Shown: in pieces, positions 56,593 through 64,000 of the stretch
How the letters are laid out: each line of letters opens with the position of its first letter
Numbering within the stretch: the first letter of the stretch is position 1
Assembly: GCF_018263925.1 (NCBI RefSeq)
Contig: NZ_JAEVHF010000011.1
Location: 98,119-162,118, forward strand
Reading direction: 5' to 3'
Source: Kistimonas asteriae
GTDB lineage: Bacteria > Pseudomonadota > Gammaproteobacteria > Pseudomonadales > Endozoicomonadaceae
Length of the DNA: 64,000 nt
The notes under the pieces: generated by a model
What the model was told of the DNA's origin: nothing
Seen by the model: the letters and a program-made list of their open reading frames with translations, nothing else
Databases searched by the model: none
Program-made: the position numbers and the translations under genes

Positions 56593-56949
56593 TTACTTAC
56601 GGATCGGCTTACGTGGGCCCTTACGGGTACGCGCATTGGTTTTAGTGCGCTGGCCACGAAGCGGAAGGTTACGACGATGACGGATGCCGCGGTAGCAGCC
56701 CAAGTCCATCAGTCGTTTGATGTTCATGTTGATTTCACGGCGCAGATCACCTTCGACGGTAAAGTTACCGACTTCGGTACGCAGCTTTTCAACTTCTTCT
56801 TCGCTCAGCTGACCCATTTTGGTCTCAGGCTTGATGCCTGTCACTTCACAGATCTTTTGAGCAGTCTGGCGACCTACGCCATAAACATAGGTCAGAGAGA
56901 TAACAGTATGTTTGTTATCCGGAACATTGACGCCAGCAATACGGGCCAT
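56593..56949 (-). CDS. rpsM: 30S ribosomal protein S13
   Basis: 118 residues starting [26 protein letters not shown], with the C-terminal basic tail [16 protein letters not shown]13 lies in the head of the 30S and contacts the P-site tRNA and S19. It is the first gene of the alpha operon after the rpmJ terminator-like stem. A candidate promoter is upstream (56970-56998). Confidence 0.98.
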   Translation of the reverse strand: MARIAGVNVPDNKHTVISLTYVYGVGRQTAQKICEVTGIKPETKMGQLSEEEVEKLRTEVGNFTVEGDLRREINMNIKRLMDLGCYRGIRHRRNLPLRGQRTKTNARTRKGPRKPIRK

Positions 56950-56969
56950 TCAATCGTCTCCGTTAAAGG

Positions 56970-56998
56970 TTTATCGCCTAGTGCAACGCGAAGGGCAA
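56970..56998 (-). promoter_or_regulatory. Candidate alpha-operon promoter
   Basis: Read on the minus strand, TTGCCC and GATAAA are 17 bases apart, 21 bases before the rpsM ATG. Each hexamer matches four of six consensus bases. The call is weak. Confidence 0.3.
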
Positions 56999-57040
56999 AC
57001 CCTAGCCCGAAAAACGGTTAAGGATACATTTCGCACGCAA

Positions 57041-57075
57041 ACAAATCAACCGCCTGATCAGATAAGATCAGGCGG
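57041..57075 (-). terminator. Terminator or attenuator between rpmJ and rpsM
   Basis: CCGCCTGATC (57050-57059) pairs perfectly with GATCAGGCGG (57066-57075) around a 6-base loop. On the minus strand TTGATTTGTTTG follows. It marks the boundary between the spc and alpha operons and may be partially read through. Confidence 0.65.
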
Positions 57076-57099
57076 AGTGTGATTCAAAACCCGAAGAAC

Positions 57100-57216
57100 T
57101 CAGCCTTGGCGCTGCTTGTGTCGGGGTTCTGCGCTACAGATCACCCGAATGGTGCCGTTACGCTTGATGAGCTTGCAATTACGGCACATCTTTTTCACAG
57201 AAGCACGTACTTTCAT
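57100..57216 (-). CDS. rpmJ: 50S ribosomal protein L36
   Basis: 38 residues, [20 protein letters not shown] then [18 protein letters not shown]. It is too short for most gene tables and was found by reading the secY-rpsM gap. Cys11, Cys14, Cys27 and His33 are the zinc ligands, so this is the zinc-bound C+ form. It lies 33 bases after secY and before the terminator-like stem, as in other gammaproteobacteria. Confidence 0.95.
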   Translation of the reverse strand: MKVRASVKKMCRNCKLIKRNGTIRVICSAEPRHKQRQG

Positions 57217-57249
57217 CATTCTCTCCACTATCGGCAGAGCTATGGGCGA

Positions 57250-58575
57250 TCAGCGCAGAAGGCCGCCTGCTCCATAACCCTTAAGATTAGCTTTCTTCAT
57301 CAGCGACTCATACTGATGCGACATCAGGTGCGACTGGATCTGGGACATAGTGTCCATGACCACAACCACCACAATCAGCAGCGAAGTACCGCCGAGGTAG
57401 AAAGGCACATTAGCCGAAACCACCAGGAATTGTGGCAGCAGACACACTGCTGTCATATAAATCGCACCAACCATGGTAAGACGGGTCAGCACACCATCAA
57501 TGTAGCGGGCTGAATGCTCACCGGGACGAATACCGGGAATAAAGGCGCCGGACTTCTTCAGATTATCTGCCACATCCTTCGGATTGAAGACCAGGGCAGT
57601 ATAGAAGAAACAGAAGAAGACGATACCGGCCGAGAACAGGATGATGTTCAGCGGTTGGCCAGGACCTAACGCAAGAGCAACATCCTGAAGCCAGTCCCAA
57701 CCTTCTCCCTGACCAAACCACTGTGCAATCGACGCCGGGAACAGCAGAATGCTTGAGGCAAAGATGGCCGGGATAACACCCGCCATATTCACTTTCAGCG
57801 GCAAGTGGCTGCTCTGAGCAGCATAGACTTTACGCCCCTGCTGCCGTTTGGCGTAATTAACCGTGATTCGGCGCTGGCCGCGCTCGACGAATACCACACC
57901 GGCAATGATGGCGATGGCAAGAATACCAATCATCAGCAGAGCCAGGATATTGATATCGCCTTGACGCGCAGACTCAAACGACTGCCCGATCGCGCCGGGC
58001 AATCCGGCGACAATACCTGCAAAAATCAGAATCGATATACCGTTACCAATGCCACGCTCAGTGACCTGTTCACCGAGCCACATCATGAACACGGCGCCAG
58101 TCACAAACGTAGTAACAGCAACAAAGTAAAACCCGATATCAGTGGAGAACGAAACTCCCTGATTCGCCAGGCCGACCGTCATACCAGTACCCTGAATAAG
58201 CGCCAGGAGTACGGTACCGTAGCGGGTGTACTGACTGATTTTACGACGTCCGCTTTCACCTTCCTTTTTCAGCTGCTCCAACTGGGGGCTAACCACTGTC
58301 ATCAGCTGCATGATAATCGATGCAGAGATGTAGGGCATGATCCCCAGGGCCAGAACTGACATCCGCTCCAGCGCACCGCCGGAGAACATGTTGAAGAGAC
58401 TGAGAATAGTCCCCTCATTCTGACTGAACAACTGAGCCAGCCGTTCCGGGTTAATACCGGGAACGGGGATATGAGCCCCGATCCGGTAAACCAGAATTGC
58501 CAGCAGAACAAACAGGACGCGAGATTTCAGCTCGCTTAACCCACCCTGATTTCCGACAGGTAATGTCTTAGCCAT
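57250..58575 (-). CDS. secY: SecY, protein translocase channel
   Basis: 441 residues with ten membrane helices, the main subunit of the SecYEG pore for protein export and membrane insertion. Signatures include the plug-region [25 protein letters not shown], and the C-terminal [16 protein letters not shown]. The start ATG abuts the rplO stop (1 base between). It lies in the spc operon between rplO and rpmJ. Confidence 0.97.
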   Translation of the reverse strand: MAKTLPVGNQGGLSELKSRVLFVLLAILVYRIGAHIPVPGINPERLAQLFSQNEGTILSLFNMFSGGALERMSVLALGIMPYISASIIMQLMTVVSPQLEQLKKEGESGRRKISQYTRYGTVLLALIQGTGMTVGLANQGVSFSTDIGFYFVAVTTFVTGAVFMMWLGEQVTERGIGNGISILIFAGIVAGLPGAIGQSFESARQGDINILALLMIGILAIAIIAGVVFVERGQRRITVNYAKRQQGRKVYAAQSSHLPLKVNMAGVIPAIFASSILLFPASIAQWFGQGEGWDWLQDVALALGPGQPLNIILFSAGIVFFCFFYTALVFNPKDVADNLKKSGAFIPGIRPGEHSARYIDGVLTRLTMVGAIYMTAVCLLPQFLVVSANVPFYLGGTSLLIVVVVVMDTMSQIQSHLMSHQYESLMKKANLKGYGAGGLLR

Positions 58576-59010
58576 TTAGTCCTCGACTTTCCCACCAGCT
58601 GCTTCAATAGCGGCACGGGCACCCTTGGTGACACCCAGTCCCTTGATGGTGACAGCTTTGTTAAGCTCACCAGACAGGATCACCTTGGCACGCAGAATGC
58701 CAGAAGTAATCAGGTTGGCGGCCTTCAGGGCTGCCAGATCGATTACATCCGCTTCTACAGAAGCCAGCTCAGCAATGCGGATTTCCGCAGTCTGACGCGC
58801 CATGCGGGAAGTGAAACCGTACTTCGGCAAACGGCGCTGCAGAGGCTGCTGACCGCCTTCGAAACCGGGCTTCACAGAACCACCGGAGCGGGACTTCTGA
58901 CCTTTGTGACCACGGCCACCGGTCTTGCCCAGGCCACTACCGATGCCGCGACCGACACGCTTGCCGGATTTACGGCTGCCTTCAGCCGGAGACAGAGAAT
59001 TCAGATGCAT
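58576..59010 (-). CDS. rplO: 50S ribosomal protein L15
   Basis: 144 residues. The N-terminal Gly-rich segment ([20 protein letters not shown] then [17 protein letters not shown]) is the extended rRNA-binding arm of L15. The C-terminus [15 protein letters not shown] is family-typical. It lies between rpmD (1 base gap) and secY. Confidence 0.98.
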   Translation of the reverse strand: MHLNSLSPAEGSRKSGKRVGRGIGSGLGKTGGRGHKGQKSRSGGSVKPGFEGGQQPLQRRLPKYGFTSRMARQTAEIRIAELASVEADVIDLAALKAANLITSGILRAKVILSGELNKAVTIKGLGVTKGARAAIEAAGGKVED

Positions 59011-59011
59011 T

Positions 59012-59197
59012 TTATTCTCCTTCCACGCGAACCAGGTAGTTAACCTTGTTGATCATGCCACGAACAGCTGGAGTATCTTCTACTTCAACAGTGTGATTGA
59101 TGCGACGGAGACCCAGACCACGAACGCAGGCCTTATGGCTTTCCAGACGGCCGTTTGTGCTCTTGACGAGGGTCACTTTGATTTGTTTCTCAGCCAT
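59012..59197 (-). CDS. rpmD: 50S ribosomal protein L30
   Basis: 61 residues starting [21 protein letters not shown], with the [17 protein letters not shown] core. The open frame extends 24 codons upstream into rpsE; the internal ATG at 59197 matches the family start. It is found in the spc operon between rpsE and rplO. Confidence 0.97.
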   Translation of the reverse strand: MAEKQIKVTLVKSTNGRLESHKACVRGLGLRRINHTVEVEDTPAVRGMINKVNYLVRVEGE

Positions 59198-59204
59198 GAC
59201 TACC

Positions 59205-59708
59205 TCACAGGATCTCTTCAAGCGTCTTGCCACGCTTGGCAGCCACATCTTCCGGAGAACGCATGTCACGCAGACCTTTGTAGGTCGCCTGAACCACGTT
59301 CACAGGATTAGTGGAGCCGTAGCACTTGGCCAGAACGTTTTGCACACCAGCGACTTCCAGAACGGCACGCATTGCACCGCCGGCGATAACACCAGTACCT
59401 TCAGAGGCGGGCTGCATGAAGATCTTGGACGCACCGTGACGAGCCTTGGCCGGATACTGAATGGTAGAACCATTCAGATCAACCTGGATCATGTTCCGGC
59501 GAGCCGCTTCCATAGCTTTCTGGATAGCAACAGGCACTTCACGCGCCTTGCCGCGACCGAAGCCTACCTTACCTTTGCCATCGCCGACAACAGTCAGGGC
59601 GGTAAAACCGAAAATACGGCCACCCTTGACTACCTTGGCAACGCGGTTCACCTGAACCAGCTTTTCGATAAGGCCTTCGTCGTTGTTTTTACGATCGTCT
59701 TTTGCCAT
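59205..59708 (-). CDS. rpsE: 30S ribosomal protein S5
   Basis: 167 residues. The conserved S5 domain has [36 protein letters not shown] and the C-terminal [18 protein letters not shown]5 supports translational accuracy with S4. The start ATG at 59708 has AGGGTGGGAG upstream; a GTG three codons earlier is not used. Confidence 0.98.
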   Translation of the reverse strand: MAKDDRKNNDEGLIEKLVQVNRVAKVVKGGRIFGFTALTVVGDGKGKVGFGRGKAREVPVAIQKAMEAARRNMIQVDLNGSTIQYPAKARHGASKIFMQPASEGTGVIAGGAMRAVLEVAGVQNVLAKCYGSTNPVNVVQATYKGLRDMRSPEDVAAKRGKTLEEIL

Positions 59709-59720
59709 GACTCCCACCCT

Positions 59721-60071
59721 TTAGAATTCCAGTCCGCTTTCACGGGCTGCGTCGGCAAGAGCCTTGACACGACCGTGATACTTGAAGCCGGAGCGGTCAA
59801 AAGCCACTTTGGAGATACCGGCCGCTTTGGCGCGCTCAGCGATGAGTGCACCGACTTTCTTCGCAGCTTCGATATTACCAGTCGCTTCACCACGCAGCTC
59901 TTTCTCTACAGTGGAAGCCGCTGCCATCACCTGCTCGCCATTAGGTGCAATCACCTGGGCATAGATGTGGCGAGGAGTACGGGTCACAGTCAGGCGATTA
60001 ACCCTGAGCTCCCGCATCTTCATCCGCGCGCGGCGAGCGCGGCGCAGACGGGCAATTTTCTTGTCGCTCAT
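59721..60071 (-). CDS. rplR: 50S ribosomal protein L18
   Basis: 116 residues starting [20 protein letters not shown], with [20 protein letters not shown] and the C-terminal [27 protein letters not shown]18 binds 5S rRNA with L5 and L25. It lies between rplF and rpsE. Confidence 0.98.
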   Translation of the reverse strand: MSDKKIARLRRARRARMKMRELRVNRLTVTRTPRHIYAQVIAPNGEQVMAAASTVEKELRGEATGNIEAAKKVGALIAERAKAAGISKVAFDRSGFKYHGRVKALADAARESGLEF

Positions 60072-60085
60072 GATGTCACCCTACC

Positions 60086-60619
60086 TTACTTTTTCTTGGC
60101 CTCTTTGCGACGGACACGTTCGTCAGTATAACGAACACCCTTACCCTTGTAGGGCTCAGGACGTCTGAAGTCGCGAATTTCAGCGGCCACCTGACCAACC
60201 AGTTGCTTGTCGATACCCTTGATAACGATATCAGTCTGGCTGGGCGTTTCAGCAGTGACACCTTCCGGCAGAGCATAGACAACCGGGTGAGAGAAACCGA
60301 GGGACAGATTCAGAGTCTTACCCTGAAGCTGCGCACGATAACCAACACCTACCAGCTTCAGGCTCTTAGTAAAGCCTGCGCTGACACCAGCTACCATATT
60401 ATTCACCAGAGCCCGGGTGGTACCGGACATGGCACGGGACAGCTTGCTGCCGTCACGGGCCTCGAAGATCAGGACATTTTCTTCCTGCTTAACTTCGACA
60501 GCCATATGGATATCCAGATCCAACTGACCCATACCACCTTTGATAGCGATATGCTGACCAGCCAGCTTAACTTCTACACCAGCAGGGATTTCAACTGGGC
60601 TCTTTGCTACACGAGACAT
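60086..60619 (-). CDS. rplF: 50S ribosomal protein L6
   Basis: 177 residues, two similar L6 domains. The end contains [16 protein letters not shown], the classical L6 signature. L6 sits near the factor-binding site of the 50S. It is 12 bases from rpsH and 14 from rplR. Confidence 0.98.
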   Translation of the reverse strand: MSRVAKSPVEIPAGVEVKLAGQHIAIKGGMGQLDLDIHMAVEVKQEENVLIFEARDGSKLSRAMSGTTRALVNNMVAGVSAGFTKSLKLVGVGYRAQLQGKTLNLSLGFSHPVVYALPEGVTAETPSQTDIVIKGIDKQLVGQVAAEIRDFRRPEPYKGKGVRYTDERVRRKEAKKK

Positions 60620-60631
60620 ATCAGCCCTCCC

Positions 60632-61024
60632 TTAGAATACGGTGCAGAGCACTTCACCACCAACACCCGCAGCACGGGCGGCGCGATCAGTCATCACGCC
60701 CTTGTTAGTGGATACGATAGCGATACCCAGGCCGCCGTTAACTTTCGGCAGCGCGCCGGTGGCCGCGTAATTACGCAGACCAGGACGACTTACACGCTTG
60801 AGCTCTTCGATTACAGGCTTGCCTTCGAAGTACTTCAGATCAATGTTGAGCTGAGACTTGGCTTCACCTTCGACTTTGAAGTCTTCGATGAAACCTTCGT
60901 CCTTCAGTACTTTTGCAACGGCAGCTTTAATTTTGGAAGCTGGCATGCTGACAGACGCATGTTCTGCCATTTGGGCATTACGGATTCGAGTTAGCATGTC
61001 AGCTAACGGGTCCTGCATACTCAT
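60632..61024 (-). CDS. rpsH: 30S ribosomal protein S8
   Basis: 130 residues starting [22 protein letters not shown], ending with [25 protein letters not shown]8 binds the central domain of 16S rRNA; in E. coli it represses the spc operon by binding the rplE leader, which was not checked here. It lies between rpsN and rplF. Confidence 0.98.
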   Translation of the reverse strand: MSMQDPLADMLTRIRNAQMAEHASVSMPASKIKAAVAKVLKDEGFIEDFKVEGEAKSQLNIDLKYFEGKPVIEELKRVSRPGLRNYAATGALPKVNGGLGIAIVSTNKGVMTDRAARAAGVGGEVLCTVF

Positions 61025-61050
61025 TCTTGCACTCTCCTAGATCAGCGCGC

Positions 61051-61356
61051 TTACCAGCTGGCCTTAGTCAGGCCAGGAACATCACCACGCATGGCTGCTT
61101 CACGCAGCTTGATGCGACTCAGGCCAAACTTACGCAGGAAAGCGTGAGGACGACCGGTCTGACGGCAACGGTTGCGCAGACGCGCAGGACTTGCGTCACG
61201 TGGCAGTTTCTGCAGAGCAACCTGTGCTTCCCAACGCTCCTCTTCACTCAGATTCACGTTGACAGCAGCAGCCTTGAGCTCGGCGCGCTTTTTAGCATAT
61301 TTCGCGACTGTCTGCTGACGCTTCAGTTCGCGCTGCTTCATGGATGTTTTAGCCAT
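61051..61356 (-). CDS. rpsN: 30S ribosomal protein S14
   Basis: 101 residues, the long zinc-free (C-) form, with [21 protein letters not shown] and [19 protein letters not shown]. The zinc-binding Cys pairs of the short form are absent. It lies between rplE and rpsH in the spc operon. Confidence 0.98.
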   Translation of the reverse strand: MAKTSMKQRELKRQQTVAKYAKKRAELKAAAVNVNLSEEERWEAQVALQKLPRDASPARLRNRCRQTGRPHAFLRKFGLSRIKLREAAMRGDVPGLTKASW

Positions 61357-61384
61357 AAGCGTAGCTTCCTCTCGTCTTTATTAA

Positions 61385-61924
61385 CTAGCCGCGGAACGGG
61401 AAGTTGAACGCTTTAAGCAGCGCACGTCCTTCCTCGTCAGTCTTGGCAGTAGTTGTGAAAGTGATATCCATACCACGGAGAGTATCGATTTTGTCGTAAT
61501 CGATTTCCGGGAAGATAATCTGCTCTTTCACACCCATGCTGTAGTTACCGCGACCGTCAAAAGACTTGCCATTCACGCCACGGAAGTCGCGGACACGAGG
61601 AAGAGCAATGTCAACCAGACGCTGCAGGAACTCATACATGCGATCGCTACGCAGAGTTACCTTGACGCCGATTGGCCAGCCTTCACGAATCTTGAAACCG
61701 GCAACGGAATTGCGGGCACGAGTCACAACGGGCTTCTGGCCAGCGATCTTTTCCATATCCGCCAGAGCGTGCTCGATGATTTTCTTGTCACCGACCGCTT
61801 CACCCACACCCATATTCAGGGTGATCTTAGTGAGGCGCGGCACCTCGCTCACGTTGTTCAAACCCAGCTCTTTTTGCAGCTCAGGTACGATCTTTTCTCG
61901 GTAAACTTTTCGAAGTTCAGCCAT
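61385..61924 (-). CDS. rplE: 50S ribosomal protein L5
   Basis: 179 residues starting [20 protein letters not shown] (ATG 61924; the frame opens five codons earlier). The family blocks [30 protein letters not shown] and [10 protein letters not shown] are present. L5 binds 5S rRNA and contacts the P-site tRNA. Confidence 0.98.
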   Translation of the reverse strand: MAELRKVYREKIVPELQKELGLNNVSEVPRLTKITLNMGVGEAVGDKKIIEHALADMEKIAGQKPVVTRARNSVAGFKIREGWPIGVKVTLRSDRMYEFLQRLVDIALPRVRDFRGVNGKSFDGRGNYSMGVKEQIIFPEIDYDKIDTLRGMDITFTTTAKTDEEGRALLKAFNFPFRG

Positions 61925-61935
61925 CTTACCTGACC

Positions 61936-62253
61936 TCACGCATCAACCGGATTGCCATTAGACTTGAACACGCGCTGCTTCTTACCTTCTTCAGAGAAGG
62001 AGAAGCCGACACGGTCAGCCTTCTGGGTCTCGGAGTTCCAGATAGCAACGTTGGAAGCCTGAATAGCCGCTTCCTTTTCAACGATGCCGCCAGGCTGGCC
62101 CAACATGGGATTGGGCTTTTGGTGCTTCTTGACCATATTGACGCCTGAAACAATCAGACGACCATCAGTGGCCACTTTCAGCACCTTGCCGCGCTTGCCT
62201 TTATCTCTGCCAGCAATTACGACAACTTCATCATCACGACGGATTTTTTTCAC
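61936..62253 (-). CDS. rplX: 50S ribosomal protein L24
   Basis: 105 residues from a GTG at 62253, with AAGGAGG 5 bases upstream. Reading starts [19 protein letters not shown], the KOW motif, and ends [13 protein letters not shown] longer ATG frame to 62283 would add residues that the family lacks. L24 is an early assembly protein of the 50S. It lies between rplN and rplE. Confidence 0.96.
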   Translation of the reverse strand: MKKIRRDDEVVVIAGRDKGKRGKVLKVATDGRLIVSGVNMVKKHQKPNPMLGQPGGIVEKEAAIQASNVAIWNSETQKADRVGFSFSEEGKKQRVFKSNGNPVDA

Positions 62254-62263
62254 AGCAGCCTCC

Positions 62264-62632
62264 TTACAGCACTTCGGGTGCAAGTGAGATAATCTTCATG
62301 AACTGCTCACCGCGCAGCTCGCGAGTCACGGGCCCGAAGATACGGGTACCGATCGGCTGCTGGTTAGCGTTCAGAAGAACCGCTGCGTTACCGTCGAAAC
62401 GGATCAGGGATCCGTCGGGACGACGAACGCCCTTTCTGGTACGAACGACCACGGCATTCATTACCTGGCCCTTCTTTACCTTGCCACGTGGGATGGCTTC
62501 TTTCACGGTGACCTTAATAATGTCACCGATTCCGGCATAACGACGGTGGGAGCCGCCCAGTACTTTAATGCACTGAACACGACGGGCACCGCTATTATCC
62601 GCTACGTCGAGTACTGTCTCGGTCTGAATCAT
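62264..62632 (-). CDS. rplN: 50S ribosomal protein L14
   Basis: 122 residues starting [20 protein letters not shown] (ATG 62632 with GGAGAAGG upstream; the frame opens nine codons earlier). The L14 signature [18 protein letters not shown] is intact. It forms intersubunit contacts with 16S rRNA. Confidence 0.98.
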   Translation of the reverse strand: MIQTETVLDVADNSGARRVQCIKVLGGSHRRYAGIGDIIKVTVKEAIPRGKVKKGQVMNAVVVRTRKGVRRPDGSLIRFDGNAAVLLNANQQPIGTRIFGPVTRELRGEQFMKIISLAPEVL

Positions 62633-62685
62633 TACCTTCTCCTCAAACTGCAGACCCAAAGCCGGCCCTGAAGGCCGGTATAGCC

Positions 62686-62949
62686 TTAGATTTGAGTCGC
62701 ACGCTCAACAATGGAAACCAGCTCAAAAGACTTAGTCTTTGACTGAGGACGAGTTTCCTTGATAGTGACGACATCACCCATACGGCAATCGTTACTTTCA
62801 TCGTGCGCGTGCAGCTTAGTAGACCGCTTTACGATTTTACCGTAGAGCGGATGCTTTACACGGCGCTCAATGAGGACAGTGATGGTCTTGTCCATCTTGT
62901 CACTCACGACCTTACCGGTCAGAGTGCGGACTTTCTTGTCTTCGGCCAT
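62686..62949 (-). CDS. rpsQ: 30S ribosomal protein S17
   Basis: 87 residues starting [20 protein letters not shown], with [21 protein letters not shown]. The chosen ATG is at 62949, 1 base from the rpmC stop; an upstream extension inside rpmC was rejected. S17 is a primary 16S rRNA binder. Confidence 0.98.
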   Translation of the reverse strand: MAEDKKVRTLTGKVVSDKMDKTITVLIERRVKHPLYGKIVKRSTKLHAHDESNDCRMGDVVTIKETRPQSKTKSFELVSIVERATQI

Positions 62950-62950
62950 C

Positions 62951-63142
62951 TTATTCACCTGCCTTCTCATTCAGGACCGTTTTAACGCGGGCAATATCCC
63001 GCTTGGTCTGCTTCAGCAGATGAGTCTGCTTCAGCTGACCAGTTGCCTTCTGCATGCGATAGTTGAACTGATCGCGCAGCAGGGTGAGCAGCTCAGCGTT
63101 GAGCTCCTCGGCAGATTTTCCACGCAATTCTGCAGCCTTCAT
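62951..63142 (-). CDS. rpmC: 50S ribosomal protein L29
   Basis: 63 residues starting [19 protein letters not shown], an all-helical protein beside the polypeptide exit tunnel. Its start overlaps the rplP stop by one base, and its stop is one base before rpsQ, typical S10-operon packing. Confidence 0.98.
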   Translation of the reverse strand: MKAAELRGKSAEELNAELLTLLRDQFNYRMQKATGQLKQTHLLKQTKRDIARVKTVLNEKAGE

Positions 63143-63555
63143 TACATCATTCCCCGCTTGACGAAGGAGGTTTGAACCGGCAGCTTAGCAGCAGCCAGGG
63201 CAAATGCCTCACGCGCCAGCTCTTCGGATACACCTTCCATCTCATACAGGACACGACCAGGTTGGATCTGGCATACCCAGTATTCGACGGCGCCTTTACC
63301 TTTACCCATACGAACCTCGAGAGGCTTCTTACTGATGGGCTTGTCAGGGAAGATGCGAATCCAGATTTTACCAGCACGCTTAACGTGACGAGTCATCGCA
63401 CGACGAGCTGCTTCAATCTGACGAGCCGTTATACGGCCACGGCCAGTTGCCTTCAATGCGTATTCGCCGAAGCTAACCTTGGAGCCACGCTGAGCCAGAC
63501 CGCGGTTACGGCCCTTCTGCATCTTGCGGAACTTAGTACGCTTAGGTTGGAGCAT
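63142..63555 (-). CDS. rplP: 50S ribosomal protein L16
   Basis: 137 residues starting [20 protein letters not shown], with [19 protein letters not shown] and [19 protein letters not shown]16 helps tRNA accommodation at the A site. It lies between rpsC and rpmC. Confidence 0.98.
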   Translation of the reverse strand: MLQPKRTKFRKMQKGRNRGLAQRGSKVSFGEYALKATGRGRITARQIEAARRAMTRHVKRAGKIWIRIFPDKPISKKPLEVRMGKGKGAVEYWVCQIQPGRVLYEMEGVSEELAREAFALAAAKLPVQTSFVKRGMM

Positions 63556-63567
63556 CGTTATTACTCC

Positions 63568-64000
63568 TTACTTCTTTGCCGGCTTGCGACGCGGACGCCG
63601 AGCGGGTTTCTTCTGTTCTTTTTCCTCTTCATGGACGCCGCCGATGACTTCGCCCTTGAAGATCCAGACCTTGATACCGATCACACCGTAAGTGGTGTGC
63701 GCCTCAAACGCAGCATAATCGATATCGGCACGCAGGGTGTGCAGAGGCACACGACCTTCGCGGTACCACTCGGTCCGTGCGATTTCAGCACCGCCAAGAC
63801 GGCCGGAAATCTGAACACGAATACCCTTGGCGCCCAGACGCATGGTGTTCTGTACCGCACGCTTCATAGCGCGACGGAACATGACACGACGCTCCAGCTG
63901 GCCGGCAATACCTTGCGCTACCAGCTGAGCATCCAGCTCAGGCTTGCGTACTTCTTCGATGTTGATGTGCACAGGCACATTCATCATCTTGTTCAGTTCC
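63568..64000 (-). CDS. rpsC: 30S ribosomal protein S3 (5' end outside window)
   Basis: The reading frame stays open to the last base ([22 protein letters not shown]), so this is the C-terminal part of S3; the ATG at 63987 is internal. The KH-linked and C-terminal domains are represented by [46 protein letters not shown] and [21 protein letters not shown]3 forms part of the mRNA entry site. The basic tail ends [10 protein letters not shown]. Confidence 0.97.
   Translation of the reverse strand, partial: ELNKMMNVPVHINIEEVRKPELDAQLVAQGIAGQLERRVMFRRAMKRAVQNTMRLGAKGIRVQISGRLGGAEIARTEWYREGRVPLHTLRADIDYAAFEAHTTYGVIGIKVWIFKGEVIGGVHEEEKEQKKPARRPRRKPAKK

Noticed and set aside
59097..60131. 344-residue plus-strand open frame through the ribosomal operon
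   Set aside because: It is antisense to rpmD, rpsE and rplR, with no ribosome site or family match; long antisense frames are common in GC-balanced ribosomal genes.

Overview
The window is chromosomal DNA of a gammaproteobacterium. Evidence for this is the mpl-ubiX pair, a uvrA gene preceded by a YajR-type MFS gene, and a complete spc-alpha ribosomal operon ending in rpoA-rplQ. Several accessory genes (a SopB/IpgD-type phosphoinositide phosphatase, a pilin carrying mannan-binding lectin repeats, and an AT-rich effector-like gene) suggest a host-associated marine lineage such as Endozoicomonadaceae. That assignment is an inference from gene content, not from a database search. No rRNA, tRNA, insertion sequence, prophage, CRISPR array or type III secretion apparatus was found.

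Layout. 0-9.5 kb is mostly housekeeping: the 3' part of mpl, ubiX, a GAPDH gene, then a run of minus-strand genes (membrane-anchored unknown, cupin, small unknown, Trbp111-like tRNA-binding protein, polysaccharide deacetylase, tesB, trmH, ddl) and a small membrane protein. 9.6-11.2 kb is an AT-rich orphan gene of unknown function. 11.5-16.8 kb holds an alpha/beta hydrolase-PilZ fusion, a methyltransferase, a DedA-PAP2 fusion, an SDR and a flavodoxin/ferredoxin-NADP-type reductase. 16.9-24.8 kb is a signalling operon on the minus strand: a 1396-residue hybrid kinase with three receivers, then CheR, CheB and a REC-PAS-GGDEF-EAL protein. 25.3-30.9 kb is oppABCDF. 31-37 kb holds a second hybrid kinase, an acyl-CoA synthetase and a formate channel.

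37.2-49.7 kb is the most unusual part. In Pseudomonas-type genomes ssb, an MFS gene and uvrA lie side by side. Here ssb (37.2 kb), MFS (46.4 kb) and uvrA (49.8 kb) are separated by a pilin-lectin gene, a five-gene nucleoside-type ABC transporter plus ADP-ribosylglycohydrolase operon, an acetyltransferase and the SopB-like effector gene. 52.7-53.9 kb is an aminotransferase. 54-64 kb is the ribosomal protein cluster on the minus strand, from rpsC (cut by the window edge) to rplQ, with secY, rpmJ and rpoA.

How the parts may work together (inference). The pilin-lectin could bind mannose-type glycans on a host surface, the SopB-like protein could act on host phosphoinositides, the ABC operon could import nucleosides or related compounds, and the kinase/CheR/CheB/diguanylate cyclase operon with the PilZ hydrolase would place part of this under c-di-GMP control. 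Many track-style starts were moved to internal ATG or GTG codons with a Shine-Dalgarno sequence; these choices are stated per gene.
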